NCBI GenBank assembly: GCA_033065855.1
Contig: JAVXUO010002268.1
Location: forward strand, 1-64,000
Source: Escallonia rubra
Lineage: Eukaryota; Streptophyta; Magnoliopsida; Escalloniales; Escalloniaceae
Direction of reading: 5' to 3'
DNA: 64,000 bases
Under the pieces are notes generated by a model. That model was not told the DNA's origin. It searched no databases and saw only the letters and a list, made by a program, of their open reading frames with translations. The position numbers and the translations under genes were made by a program. Positions 1 to 11,806 of the stretch are shown here, one piece after another. Within the stretch, counting starts at the first letter, position 1. Each line of letters begins with the position of its first letter.

Positions 1-362
1 AATTGGGGAATACCAGCAATCCTAGTCGAACTGGGAGACTGATAATTATCTTATCAGAGATCGTGACGTGATCCTCAAGGAACCTAACACGATCCTAACA
101 TATCTAGCCTACGGCCCAGTCCTACTAGGGCTCTTCTTCCTACCACTATATAAAGGGGTCTACCCCCCTCAGGTATGGGACGACTACACAACTACACACA
201 TTCATGCTTTTTCTGTGTCTTTATAATGTAGCTGCGCTCTGACTTAAGCATCGGAGAGTTCTCCGCCGGGAACCCCGGGCGGTCACTCGTTTTATGTCGT
301 GCAGGTCATCGGTCCAGGCTCGGATTCCGCAACGTACTCGGGACATATTTTAAGCAGCAACA
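1..362 (+). repeat. 5' LTR of the LARD-like element (partial)
   Basis: It aligns with the right LTR from its 27th base onward with only scattered differences and a shorter C-run. It contains a TATA-like TATATAAA near 146-153 and ends in CA just before the PBS. The 5' end is truncated by the window edge. Confidence 0.88.
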
Positions 363-365
363 TTT

Positions 366-382
366 TGGCGCCATCCGTGGGA
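366..382 (+). other. Primer binding site
   Basis: TGGCGCCATCCGTGGGA begins three bases after the LTR end. This wording (TGGCGCC..CGTGGGA) is a familiar PBS of plant gypsy-type elements, although I did not match it to a particular tRNA. Confidence 0.75.
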
Positions 383-3300
383 CCCGCCAGCCTAGCCGTT
401 TGACCTCAACAGTTTATCCCATATTGCCGGCGACAACATGTCGGACCACTGACAGAACTGCCGCCGCCGTAAATGTCCAGATTGTCTATCGCCATAGAGT
501 TTTCGGAGCCCGCCGCCAAACAGTGGCCTCCAATGGTGCAATCGACCGCAGTACCATGGCATCAACAACTATTCAGCTGAGATGGCTCTATGTTCGTGCG
601 TACAACAACCGGTCAACCACATCCGGCCGGAGGTTACTGCCGCCACAATAGTCCGTGTATCGCTGATGGTAGAACCAATCAGCCCCTTTTCCAAGGTTGC
701 TTCGTCCAAGACATCAACCGTTACACCACCTCAATCAAGATTCTCACTGGCGCAAACTTCAATCTCCGACGGCACAAACTATTGGCGGGAAGTTGCCGGA
801 ACAGATACAACAACATCCAATAAAAAAAAAAAAAAAAAGAGAGAAGAAGATTGCCAGATCGTCTATCGCCCTCTCCGCGCCGGAAGTGCTTCCCTCCGAG
901 ATTTATTTTGCCGGTAACTGCTGTGGCGCCGACTCTAGCAGCCACTGCCGAGCGACGCAACCACCTCAACAAACGGCAGCCACATCGTCATCGGCGTCCC
1001 CACGATAGACGCTGCCTCTGGTCTTGATCCAATAGCCACCGGATCCCCCTTCCTCTCCGATGACGCCGGTCGAGACCTCGACGAACAGTGCACCCTATGT
1101 CACAGCCGCCGTACAACTACAGGAGCAGTTGACCAAAAAAAAAAGACAGAGTCATCGCCAACGGCGTCGCGGGCACCATAATCTGCCGACCACCGCTGCG
1201 AAACCGCCCAAATCGACATCATCGCCACCGGCCACAGATGGCCGTTACATATATGATGTGGCGCAACAACTGGAAAAAAAATGAAAGAAAGAAGAAGCTG
1301 ATAGCTGCCGTGTAGCCAATTCCTCCGGCAAGGCGCCGGCACCGCACCATCGCGGCTTCACTACCGTCACCGTCGCCATGGTGGCGCCGCACTACAACGA
1401 CGAGCGGCAGTGCCCATCGGCACTGTCATGACCGCGGCTTCACTACCGTCAGTCGGCAGTGCTCATCGGCACTGTCATGACTGCGATCAGCGAAAGCTCT
1501 AATATGCGCCGTCACCGTTTCATCACTACCAGCCAGAAGATCCACCTCATCGTCGCGCCACCGCATCATTGTCTGCCACCGCTGTTGAACCAGATCTGCG
1601 CTACCGGAGCAGGGAGAAGCTTCACCGCGCACCATCACCATCAAGCTTCAGGATTGCGCCACCGTAGACCGCCGCCAGTAGAACCGTTTGTCCAGATCTG
1701 CGCCGTCCAGAATAAAAAAGAGACGGCACCGCTCAGTCAACATCAGCGCCGGTCAAGACATCGTCGTCGGGGAAGCAGCATCACCCCATCGTCACTGTCG
1801 CCCTACCTTAGCGCCGCCTCACAGCACCCCTGCAAAATCCGGCCACCTGGTTCGTTCAGATTTGAGCCGTTGCGACCGGCGATAGCTAGCCGTCTATAAT
1901 TATGGCGCCCCGATGAGCTGCACCGTTGGTCAAGATCCAATCACCGGCCGTCGCCAGGGACCTCAATCCTCGCGCCAACAATGCCGTCGCCACCGATTGC
2001 AGCATCCTTCACCGAGCTACGTCGCGACACCGGCCTCCACCTTCGAGATGCGGGCCACCATGACCACCAGCAAGGTAGCGCCATCACCACCACGATGGGC
2101 TTGCACCATCGCGCCCACCGATGCGATCGCCGTCGTTGCAAAGGCCAGATCTGCCCTTCTGTCAAAAAAAAGAAGAGGCATACCAATTAATCAGGTGCAA
2201 TCCATCTTTTTGAGATTCTGAACTACCCCATAATTATGCATATTTAAATTTTTGACCCACAGGGTCTTTTGTATTTTACATATGCCACATCTAGTAAAAG
2301 CATGACAGTTTCTACCTCATAGAAATGCATTTTTGCATTTTAGACCCGCAGGGTCTCATTTATTTAACATATGCTGCACAATCATAAAAAATGGTGTATA
2401 TTTCATTGCATATTTGTCGCTAAAAAGAATTAAGTGACTACGCTTTTAGGCACTAACAAGCCTCATTAAAGGCTGTTTCTTGTGCGCTTCTTTAACCTAG
2501 ACCTATGTAATTTATGGTTTAGCATTATGCAATTGCGTCAGTTCACGCAAGCACGTCGCATGTAGGGTCTTACCAACTGCTATGACTTTTAAAAGCTCGC
2601 TTGTGACACGCAGTGCAGCACATTAGTCGCTCAACCAGCAAACCCCTACTGGGGCTGTGGTGTTTGAACACCGCTCTTATTTCTGTGTTAAAAATATATT
2701 TGCATTTTTATATGCTTTATTGCTTCAGAGGTTATTTTTTCAGTCACGTACTTTTATTTATTGCAAAGGCTTTTACTGCGCTGGTAAGCAAGGAACAAAT
2801 TCACAGCCGGCCACGCACACGCCACCAGAGCCACCGGCGACGCAAAGTTGCTGGAAGACCACGGCGGGCACCATAAGCCGCCGGCCACCGCAGTCCAGTT
2901 GCAGGAGCAAACAACATCTCAGCAAAAAAAAAAAATTAAATAAAATAAACCAACAGCTCCACCGCCACCAGCGTCGGCGCTAGGCAACACCATACGACCA
3001 CCGTTGGTAACAAATTGCGAGCGACATTGCACCGCCCTCCAGTCAAGATCTGTGCAGCCACAGCCCTAAGAGAATGGCTGCCACTCTCAATCGTGCCGTC
3101 CACCACGGTCAGCGACAACAACTCGACACCGGTCAAACACTTCAGTCACCACCGTGACTATCGACAGCGCTATTAGTGTCATCGCCACCATCGTCATCAT
3201 CGCGTCACTGTCTCACCGCTACCAGCTTCCAGATCTGCACCACCGCGGCCATGGGAAAAACATCGCCGCTTCATACCCGGAGGAGACCAACGATCGCTGC

Positions 3301-4400
3301 GAGTTTACTTCAGGTCGGCCGCTAACAAGCAACCACTATCGCCATCTGCAACTCCGGCGACACGCACGGTCCTAATCAGACCACACCGCCGACGGCAAAA
3401 GAAAAAAATCAAAGTAGGAAGAAGAACACTGCGAAGTAACCGATGCCACCAGTCACACAACCATCACCGCCGTTAAGCTGCCGGATCAGCCACACATCGG
3501 AAACAACAACCAAATCCGCAAAGACAAGTAACGCCGCCAGCGCGCCACCACGCAACCACCTCTCTATTGCGCCACCTCAAGTTCAGTCAAAAGAAAGAAA
3601 AGTAGAAAAGCCGGGTTTATAGCACAGACACCGCCGACGTCACGCTTTCCACCACCATCGGCCGCATAGCCACCGTGGAGGAGCACGCTCGCCACAACAT
3701 CACCTCACTGTCGCGGCCTTGCTCTGGTCAGTTGTAACCCACTGCGGGCATCTTGTCGTCCGCAACCACGGCAAGCCCTGCGGGAAAACACCGGCGCCAC
3801 AGCCTATTCGTTGCCACCGCTTCCTCAAGATGCACGCCACCGCGACGGGCGGTAGGGGGACGCCATCACCACCACGATGGGCGGCACCATCACTGTCTCA
3901 CCCTTGCAGCTACCAATTGCCAGATCTGCTTCATGTTCAGATCCATTGCCCGCAATGCACGCCGGCTCAATGCCGTACCACGGTCACCGGCCGAATACGC
4001 GAAGATCGGGGATGGCGAATTTGCTGGTGGCTATGGTCATCGTTTAAGGGACTGCCTCACCGTCGCTCTATCATCGCCGTTGGTCCACCACTGGAGAGCA
4101 TCGCGCCGTTGCCTCACCAAGCTGTTCCTCTTTCGGTCAAAGAGAAAGTGGAGCAGACCCAATAAGGGTTTATACTGCGCTCGTAAGCATCAACAATGAC
4201 GCAAAACCACTTCACAAGCAAGGAACAAATTCACAGCACCCGGCGACTTAAAGGTCACGCCTAGGATTTTTGCAGCAGTATCCTGCCGTCTCGACATTAT
4301 ATATCCGGTCATACAGTGACCGACTGTCAAAGGCCAAACATTCACACCAGCGCATGCTACCAATGCAACTGGTGAATCAGAGCACTTTGCGCTCCATCCA
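383..4400. other. Non-coding interior of the LARD-like element
   Basis: This is a mosaic of GC-rich, CACCG/GCCACC-type sequence, A-runs and recurring words such as CAGATCTGC and CACCACGATGGGC. An AT-rich island at 2215-2780 carries two related blocks around the words GACCCACAGGGTC and GACCCGCAGGGTC. A phrase ending AAGCAAGGAACAAATTCACAG occurs near 2788 and again near 4218. Short ORFs on both strands have no recognisable domain and look like chance openings. Confidence 0.7.
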
Positions 4401-5194
4401 CCCCCAAGGGCACGTATGATGAGAACTCTAAGTTCCGTCAACCCTCCAAGGGTATTTACATGAGCTCCATGCTCCATTCCCCCTCAAGGGCACTTATCAG
4501 AACTCTACGTTCCACTAGCCCTCTAGGGCGGTCACCCTCAAAGGCGGTCACCCTCAAGGGTGATAGGATAGCACACAAGTGTTATATGACATGGTCTAGC
4601 TTTAGTTCTAGCCCGAGAAACGGCAAAACCAAGTGGGGGATCGTCGCCCCACCCTATTTTGTTAATTCGAAATCTGGCCAAGCGTGAGTGCGAGGCTTCT
4701 TTGCCAGCCCTTAGCTGACGATAAGAGTTCGCGTCAAAGTAAAACGCAAGCATGATGTGGTCAGCTCAAGCTAAAGAACACACACTTGCACAAAACAAAC
4801 ACCCTCCACAGGAGAGGTGACCCCTCAAGGGGACATTCAAACACTTAGCACATGCAACAACTTACATACACAGCTCTGTGTCCTCTCTCTAGAGAGGCTA
4901 ACGTGGGGCACAGCCTCTAATGGATCCCAAGATCCCATGATTCATCTTCCCAAAGATGATTCCGAGTAGCCTACTTAGGCGACATTCGAAAGACCTAGCT
5001 CTCAAGAGCTAGAGTTCTAGCATCCTACTCGGGCAAAGCTCCAAGGCTTAAGCTCCCAAGAGCTTAGGTCCGAGTACATGGAGTAGAAAATTAATATTAC
5101 CCCTACAAGCGGATGAAGAATCCCTTACAAATCTAACGTGTCTCTCAAGACACCAGGTATAAACTTCCTCAGCCAAACATTTTGGCTAAGGAAG
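4401..5194 (+). repeat. Array of short CAA-looped hairpins before the 3' LTR
   Basis: At least eleven short inverted repeats occur here, differing in stem sequence but similar in design: two 4-8 bp arms around a CAA- or CCAA-containing loop. Examples are CACCCTCAAGGGTG (4549-4562), CCCCTCAAGGGG (4821-4832), GGATCCCAAGATCC (4922-4935), CTAGCTCTCAAGAGCTAG (4995-5012), TAAGCTCCCAAGAGCTTA (5049-5066) and GTGTCTCTCAAGACAC (5138-5153). The last and longest is at 5164-5194. The region would lie in the 3' part of the element RNA. Confidence 0.75.
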
Positions 5195-5203
5195 TGGGGG
5201 GCT
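5191..5203 (+). other. Polypurine tract
   Basis: A purine run, GAAGTGGGGGG, lies two to four bases upstream of the 3' LTR start. This is the expected plus-strand primer position. Confidence 0.75.
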
Positions 5204-5205
5204 TA

Positions 5206-5599
5206 TGATATATCTCAAATATACTCCCAATAATTGGGGAATACTGACAATCCTAGTCGAACTGGGAGACTGATAATTATCTTATCAAAGATCGTGACAT
5301 GATCCTCAAGGAACCTAACACGATCCTAACACATCTAGCCTACGGCCCAGTTCTACTAGGGCTCTTCTTCCTACCACTATATAAAGGGGTCTACCCCCCC
5401 CCCCAGGTATGGGACGACTACACAACTACACACATTCATGCTTTTTCAGAGTCATTATCATGTAGCTGCGCTCTGACTTAAGCATTGGAGAGTTCTCCGC
5501 CGGGAACCTCACCCGGCGGTCACTCGTTTTCTGTCTTGCAGGTCATCGGTCCAGGCTCGGATTCCGCAATGTACGCGAGACATATTTTAAGCAGCAACA
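5206..5599 (+). repeat. 3' LTR of the LARD-like element
   Basis: It starts TGATATATC after the polypurine tract and ends GCAACA, giving 394 bp. It contains a TATATAAA box near 5379. Its match to bases 1-362 defines the element. Confidence 0.88.
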
Positions 5600-8150
5600 T
5601 TTACAGATTAGAAAAATTTGAAGAATAAACTCGAAAGAACGAGACAGTCGTTGATGCAAGACCTCGTTTCATTACATTTATTAAACAGGACCGAGCCAAG
5701 TTGTATTCTCAAGCTATTGAGAAAGCTAAAGCCAAGTCAAGTACTCGAATTCATGCACGGAAGTCAATGATGACATCCACTCCTCCACTTCTTTACGTGA
5801 GTACCTGTAATGGTCGACCATTTTTTCGATTGTAATTTTTACAATACAATTGCAGTTGTAGGAAATTTATCTCTAATAAATTAATGAATGTCATGGATGT
5901 TACAACTTTAATGATGTATGAAAGTTGTACAAAAGATTTCTAAAGCAAAAAGAATTTTTAGCATAACAATTTCAAATGCATGTAATTTCCATCATCTCTC
6001 ATCAGGAAGAGACTTGCATAGGTCAAAGGTTGCTTAGATTTAGATACGCAATTTCGTGAAGTATAATAATTTGGTAAAAAACGGGTATGCTTGTGAATTC
6101 ATTTGGATCATGAACAGAAAATAACACTGCTTTATTCCGCAATAATGCTATAATGCAAATGAAGGGCGAGGGCATTAAACATAAGAGCTGGAAATTTTCA
6201 ATAATTTGACCATAGATATCAAAATAACCATTTCTAAATTTGAAAAAAAAAATTAAGGAATTCTAAGAGTTACAATGTGAATTCTCAAATTGTTTGGAAA
6301 AAGAAAAATTATGAGTATATAAGTGGAATGATTGGGGCATGACATTAACTATTCGTTCTTTTGTTACTTCAAGTTAATTTATACATACTTTCTAACACGG
6401 TCTTATAATTCATTTTTTTGATAAACTTAAAGTTTGACTTTTACTAAAGGCTTTGAAAGTGTACATCTCTAATGCATGTTTTAGGAACAAATGTATTGTG
6501 GATTGAAAATGGCGCAACTTTAACCCACTTTCTATTTCAAAAAAAATCTACTAGAAAAAAAATAATTTGTAAATTTTTAGACATAATTGAAGAAGTAAAA
6601 TTATGGTACTGTGATTAACTTCTTGAATTTCTTATCCTGAAAATCAAATTGCATGTAAAACTACTTGCATGAAAACAGGCCTTACAAATAGTAGATAATT
6701 AATCATAACATTTTAAAGCAATTTCAATAAAAATAACAAAATTGTTGTTAAAAGAAAAGGATGGTAAGAGCAATTTTGTTGGTCGCTAAAGAAGAAATAT
6801 GTTTACACTTACAACTCAAAGTTGATTAGCAAATACTACAAATTTAAGTTACCTAAAACATATCGAGTGTATAATTTTAACGAAGCATTGTGCTACTTTG
6901 ATAGTTTCTCTTTCTCAACTCAAGTTCTGGTATCATTTTCAACTGTTTCTTTCGGATATAAAATTAGGCTATAAGTGATATTGAGTTTATGATCTCATTT
7001 ATATTCTCTTTTAAAATTTATTTTGATCCGTCAATTCAAGTTATTCACGTGCTCTACTCGTGAGGAGCTGACTAGTCTATACACAATGGTCAAAAATTGA
7101 TGTTTTCACTGATAAATTGCTGATTGGTCTCTGTGGGCGTGGGTGTGGGTGCGTGTGGGTATGTGGGGGTCTCTGTACCCTATTCGTTTTAAACTTTTGT
7201 GGAATGTCAAATTATGTTTATGGTATATTTTATTGCTCAATGTCAATGTTTAGTATTATATAGCAACAAATGCCAGTGAAAAAATGGTTATAAGCATTTT
7301 TCTTTGTTACAGATACGATTGCTTTAATATGAAAGTACAAAGAAGCAAATGTTGTTTACTTGTACATGCATGTATTGCAATCCCACCACTACACCGGCTA
7401 TTACTTCAAAATACAAATAGCCGAAGACAAATATGCCGAGACGAAATACTCCAACCATCTGCAAACCTTTGCGTCATGAAAGACACCATCACTCAGCGCA
7501 TCTGATCGAGGGTTTACAATAATTAGTAGAAAAATGACGAAGAAAATTGATTTTGTTACGATAAAAAAAAAATAACATTAGTTATTGAAAAAACGATTTC
7601 GGTTATTATCCTTGTGACGAAGAAATTTATCTTTACGCCTAACCAAATACTACTTACTTGAGAACCTAACCACAATTGATCAAGTTAACTAGAAACCATT
7701 TAGTGGCCTTCAAACAAACATTGAATTTCAAATAATATGAAGCAGCTCAAAACAAAGTGCAAGATTAACTTTCAAATGTAAAGATGTTACAATGAAAGAT
7801 GAAGACTGTGTGAAGAAAAGGTGAATTAGTGTGTGTTTGATGTGAATAGTGACTGTTTTTGTCACTAAAGGTGAAAATTAAGTAAACAGTTTAAAATTCG
7901 ATTTTTTAAAAATAGAGAGGGTCATATTTAGTCAAATTGCAAAAAAATAGACCCTAGTTATTTTTAGGATACCGACATCGTGGAAAAGTTTCAGATTTTT
8001 CCGAGGTTGGGAAGGGGGTGAATGGACGTGGAAAATTTGAAACTTTACAGTGAAATTTAAAATACCAAACGAGCACGATTTTGCACAACAAATTTTATGG
8101 GGACCTGAACAAGACTAAACTCCAAAAAAGTTACTACAGATTACCACTTT
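5600..8150. other. AT-rich intergenic DNA, no gene seen
   Basis: No convincing coding sequence is visible. A GT-rich stretch lies near 7135-7175. The segment around 7830-8095 starts GTGTGTTTGATG and ends near CCAAACGAGCAC, which vaguely resembles a MITE with poor terminal inverted repeats, but I could not fix its ends. Confidence 0.5.
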
Positions 8151-8154
8151 CCTC

Positions 8155-8512
8155 CTAACCATATATTGGCCCACTACGACACCAATGCCGCCACTGCTGC
8201 TTGAGCTGACCATTATCAAAGCATAGTAGGAAAGCAAAACCCTTGTCCACTACACTATAAATGGTATCGGCCAATGTGTTGATCGGGACTATGCTTCCCT
8301 TCCATGGCGGTGGCGGTGGTGGTGGAAATAGGAGTTGCTGACGAGATGCTTCCGAAGCAGCCGGTGATGCGGGATATCCAGAAGGACGTTCTTGGGAAGA
8401 AGAAGTGGCGGCGGGAGGTGGGGGTGGTTTTGGGGGGTAGGGTGGTGTAGGTGGTTGAACAAAGTGGGTCCGTTCACCATCACCAGAACAGAATCCACCA
8501 AGTTCCTGCCCC
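8155..8512 (-). CDS. Open proline-rich exon-like ORF, unrecognised
   Basis: On the minus strand an open frame of about 118 codons follows a plausible splice acceptor (TTTGATTTGACACAG at 8513) and ends with TAG at 8155-8157. The translation is rich in Pro/Ser/Ala runs (PPTPPYPPKPPPPP, FPPPPPPPWKGS). It then has a non-repetitive tail of about 45 residues rich in hydrophobic and aromatic positions (LADTIYSVVDKGFAFLLCFD). It lies downstream of the candidate secreted proline-rich gene and might be a further exon. However, its open phase does not join either donor available before that gene's stop. It could be part of a decayed extensin-like gene. Confidence 0.3.
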
Positions 8513-8616
8513 CTGTGTCAAATCAAACATATAATACTTAAGTAATGAACTTGAAAAAAGTAAGGAAAGATGATCCATACTACTATCAGTATCCGCATTT
8601 AAGGTGATGGGGATTG

Positions 8617-9048
8617 TTATGGAGGGTGGGGCAAACCATTGGTGGGCCGACCATAGGGGCTGCCAGCGTGATGGAGTGGCGGTGGGGGATGGTGGTGGAG
8701 GCAGGGGGAAGGTGGTGGCGGCGGCGGGGGAAATGGTGGTGGTGGTGACTTGGTATGATAGTGGTGGCTATGGAGAAAGAAGAAGGAATCAGGGCTAGGG
8801 TTGTATGAAAGAAGTTAGCCACAACATACCAGCCTCTGGCTAAATCCCGGCAACCCTCATGTTGTAGTTTCCGGAATGGATTACAATTGGATCAAAATAA
8901 GGTTCATTTTTTATTTCGCCAAACGGATCACACTACCGAAAAAAAACATGAGACACCAAATAACTCACCGGGCTTGTGCAAGGAGATTGGTGGAGGTGAG
9001 AGCAAGCATGAGCAAGTAGACGAATCGTCGAACATCGATTAAGGCCAT
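8617..9048 (-). CDS. Candidate small secreted Pro/His-rich protein, two exons
   Basis: The ATG at 9048 starts an 80-nt exon whose product begins MALIDVRR and continues with a hydrophobic stretch (FVYLLMLALTSTNLLAQA). That is a convincing signal peptide with a possible cleavage after AQA. The exon ends at a consensus donor (CG|GTGAGT, 8968-8969). A pyrimidine-rich acceptor ending CCATAG (8768) opens exon 2 in the matching phase. It encodes KSPPPPFPPPPPPPSPC and then a His/Pro-rich stretch ending LPHPP at TAA (8617-8619). The product would be about 76 residues, secreted, cell-wall or extensin-like in composition. Family unknown. A CCCTAG acceptor 27 nt upstream would keep the same frame. No TATA box is obvious. 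It may be a gene remnant. Confidence 0.4.
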
Positions 9049-10019
9049 CGTAGAGAATGCTGAGATCTATTTGAGCAGGTAACCCAAATGCAGGTGATGT
9101 GCACCCTTTTTTTACAGGGACAAGGAACAAGGGAAGGCACTTCAATTTAAGGCGGTGACAGCTATGAAACCGCTTTCTGACTTGTGTGAGTCACTAGAAT
9201 TCTAGAAGGCCTAGGATGAGATGAGGGATTCTAGAAGTTTTGAGTGTCAACCTCTTCCATAATGGATAATGTATTTTACTAATTCGTAGTCTTTAATCTT
9301 AGCTTTGAAGATATTGACTGCCGATGGAAACCATTTTCGTGGCCCACATTAATTCAAGGTTTTTAGTTCCAACACTACGCTGTAAATGAACGGAGCCATT
9401 TACGAACGGCTCGTATTTGGTTCTTCATAAAACTTGTTCAAATTCGTCCGTCTAATATATGAACATAACATGAACAAGTTTTTAGAGCTCGTTTAATAAA
9501 CAAGCTGAACATGAACACTCCAAAATATTCACAAACGTGTTCGCGAACAGCTCGTCTAAATAATAAATTTGTTATAATATGTCTAAATAAATAATATTTA
9601 CATAAAACATGTAAATTTAAATTTAAATCTGTAGGCCCTAAAGTTAATTAGCCCAAAACTCTAAGCCCACTTATTAACGTAGAGCCCATGAGATTATATA
9701 TCAAGGCACAAGTCCAATTCCTAAATGGCAAAGTCTATGAAGCCCAACATCACAAAAGCCCTAACTAGATAAATTAAAACCTAATCCTAAACACTCACAA
9801 CAAACAGCCGCACTTGCTCTCCTATCGCCTCCCTTGTCTCAAACACACACACCCTTCATAGATCGGCCGAAGAAGTGTGAGATTAGTGACATTTTTTTAT
9901 CAGAGTGTGTTGGGTGACTAGAGAGTCAGGAAAATTAGCAGAGAAGAAAGTGATTGGATGATTTTGGGAATTTTGTTGAGTGATGTTGCGTTGAGTGAGG
10001 GTAGATCGCACATAAAGCC
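9049..10019. other. Intergenic DNA with a degenerate GAACAAG/CTCGTT repeat
   Basis: No gene is seen. At 9370-9560 recurring GAACAAG, GCTCGTTTAATAAA and GTTCGCGAACAGCTCG words resemble the terminal parts of a common plant DNA-transposon repeat. The ends and target duplication cannot be set. Confidence 0.45.
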
Positions 10020-10556
10020 TCTGTTGATATCGCTAGCAAAATAGGATAAGTTGCCAAAGCGATCTGGCCGTCCACGCGCGATCTGTGGACGGTCCAGATC
10101 TTTTTTTTACGCTTTTTTTAAGTCTGTCTGCTACATTATGTAGCGGACAATTTTGTGACAAAAATACCCTCCAACTTAAAAAGAGCCCGTCCGCTACATT
10201 ATGTAGCGGACTAGTTTTCGGACCTTTTTTCTCTTTCTGTCATTAATGTTCTGACTTCTTTCTCTTTCTCTCTCTCCTTTCTCCTATCAATTTTCTGTCT
10301 ACTTGTTCGGACTTGCCTACTTCTTATGTCTGCTACATTACGTAGTGGAGTAGTTTTCGGACCTTTTTTCTCTTTCTATCATTAATGTTCTGAATTCTTT
10401 CTCTTTCTCTCTCTCCTCTCTCTTATCAATTTTATGTCTACTTCTTCTGACTTCTCTCTCTCTCTCTCCTCACCAATTTTTTAACTTGTTTCTCTTTCTC
10501 TCACCATTTTCTCTATCCTCCTCCCCTCCTTTCTTATGTACATGGGTCGTTAGCAG
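10020..10556 (+). repeat. Left inverted arm
   Basis: It pairs with the reverse complement of 11323-11806. The outer 200 bases are nearly collinear, while the CT-rich inner half differs by indels. It contains the palindromic pair around TCCGCTACATTATGTAGCGGA. Confidence 0.75.
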
Positions 10557-10710
10557 TTTCCTTCAAGAGTTGGTTCAGGCCACTGTTGCCGCGGCGTGGT
10601 TCAGGCCACGAAGTGAAGAATCAATGGGTGAACCTAGATAGGACTTTCTTTCGGATGTAGCCGAATGACTGTCTTATCAAATTGGGATGCGGGGGTGTGG
10701 AACAATTTTA

Positions 10711-11310
10711 CTACCAAGCTCTGGCAGCCCCTCCTGGCAAAGCGTGCTCAATGATTTTACTACCAAGCTCTGGCAGCCTCGACAATGATCTTGAGTTTGA
10801 AGTTAGCAAATGATCATTTGAGAAATTTAACGAAGTTGGAGTAGCATCTACGTTTGGACGGAATTTGACAAGTGAAGGACAACTGATTCTGCCTACTTTA
10901 ACATCTTTGCCCGTAGTTTGGCCATTAAATCCACTTCTTACATGGAAGTCTTGCAGCTGTGCCGGACAATAAGCCAATAGAATAAAGGCAATCATGAAAG
11001 CAGCTCCAACTGAGGCAACAATGATTGCAATCTGGATAGTAGACTTTGAGATGTGATGTTTCCCCCTCTCTTGAATTTGAGCAGGCACGTCATTCTCAGA
11101 TGGTCTGGAAAGATCAATAAGGCATTTTTAGGACATTGAAGACTTATAGACTCAATGGAAGCTTATCCGGGATCTGACCATTGAAATCATTTTTAAATAA
11201 ATCAAGGTACTCTAACCCACAAAGCCTTCAAATCATTTTTAGATAAATCAACTCTACCAATCTACTCTACACACTGATCTGGTGAATACACGTCCAGTAT
11301 TACAGGTTGT
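10711..11310 (-). pseudogene. Captured fragment of an LRR receptor-like kinase gene
   Basis: A 125-codon open frame (11088 to 10711) has a transmembrane segment (IAIIVASVGAAFMIAFILLAY) followed by a basic juxtamembrane stretch and the serine-rich phrase SLNFSNDHLLTSNSRSLS. I recognise this combination from plant LRR receptor kinases of the At5g10020-like inactive-kinase type. Just upstream on the same strand (11100-11260) are degraded LRR words including IDLSRP-like and FNGQIPDKLPLSL, with stops and a local duplication. The LRR end, membrane span and juxtamembrane part are therefore present, with no ectodomain start and no kinase domain. It sits exactly between the inverted arms, which indicates capture. 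It cannot encode a functional receptor. Confidence 0.7.
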
Positions 11311-11322
11311 TCTATTGTCTCA

Positions 11323-11806
11323 CTGCTGGCTAACGACCCATGTAGATAATAAGAAAGGATGGAGAGGAGGATGAGAGAGAAAATGGTGAGAGAAAAGTGA
11401 GAGAAAGATAAACAAGTTAAAAAAGTGATGAGAGCAGAGAGAGAGACACACACAAGTCAGAAGAAGGAGATAAATGAGAGACATAAAGAGAAAGAAGTCA
11501 GAACATAGAGAGAGAGACACACACACAAGTCAGAAGAAGGAGAGAAATGAGAGACATAAAGAGAAAGAAGTCAGAACATTAATGACAGAAAGAGAAAGAA
11601 GGTCTGAAAACTAGTCCGCTATATAATGTAGCGGATGGACTCTTTTTAAGCTGGAGGGTATTTTTGTCACAAAATTGTCTGCCACATAATGTAGCGGATG
11701 GACTTAAAAAAAGCATAAAAAAAAAGATCTGGACCGTCCACAGATCGCGCATGGACGACCAGATCGCGTTGGCAACTTCTCCTATTTTTCTGGCGCTATC
11801 AACAGA
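11323..11806 (-). repeat. Right inverted arm
   Basis: Reverse-complement partner of 10020-10556. It contains two related copies of a GA-rich 60-70 bp block (near 11440-11580), which accounts for part of the length difference between the arms. Confidence 0.75.

Larger units (their letters stand above)
1..5599 (+). mobile_element. Non-autonomous LTR retrotransposon (LARD-like)
   Basis: The first 362 bases match 5232-5599 closely, so these are the two LTRs of one element whose first 26 bases lie outside the window. The left LTR is followed by a primer binding site and the right one is preceded by a polypurine tract, which gives plus orientation. The roughly 4.84-kb interior shows no gag, protease, RT or integrase in any frame, only short ORFs from GC-rich low-complexity sequence. 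This fits a large retrotransposon derivative that depends on proteins from another element. The PBS style resembles gypsy/Tat elements, but the lineage is inferred. The five bases after the right LTR are TTTAC; the matching left flank is not in the window. Confidence 0.85.
10020..11806. mobile_element. Mutator-like non-autonomous element carrying a gene fragment
   Basis: The ends are long inverted copies of each other, 10020-10556 and 11323-11806. They share the outer word TCTGTTGATA, the CTGGACCGTCCACAGATC motif, paired GTCCGCTACATTATGTAGCGGAC-like palindromes, CT-rich microsatellites and the inner word CATGGGTCGTTAGC. Long arms of this kind around unrelated gene sequence are typical of Pack-MULEs. 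No transposase is present. I do not see a 9-bp target duplication directly outside the arms, so the superfamily is inferred from architecture. Confidence 0.65.

Noticed and set aside
400..2221. Many ORFs of 70-150 codons on both strands in the first element
   Set aside because: They overlap in all frames, are built of low-complexity CACCG-type sequence and show no domain; taken as chance openings in GC-rich non-coding DNA.
7830..8095. Possible MITE starting GTGTGTTTGATG
   Set aside because: Terminal repeats pair poorly and no target duplication was found.
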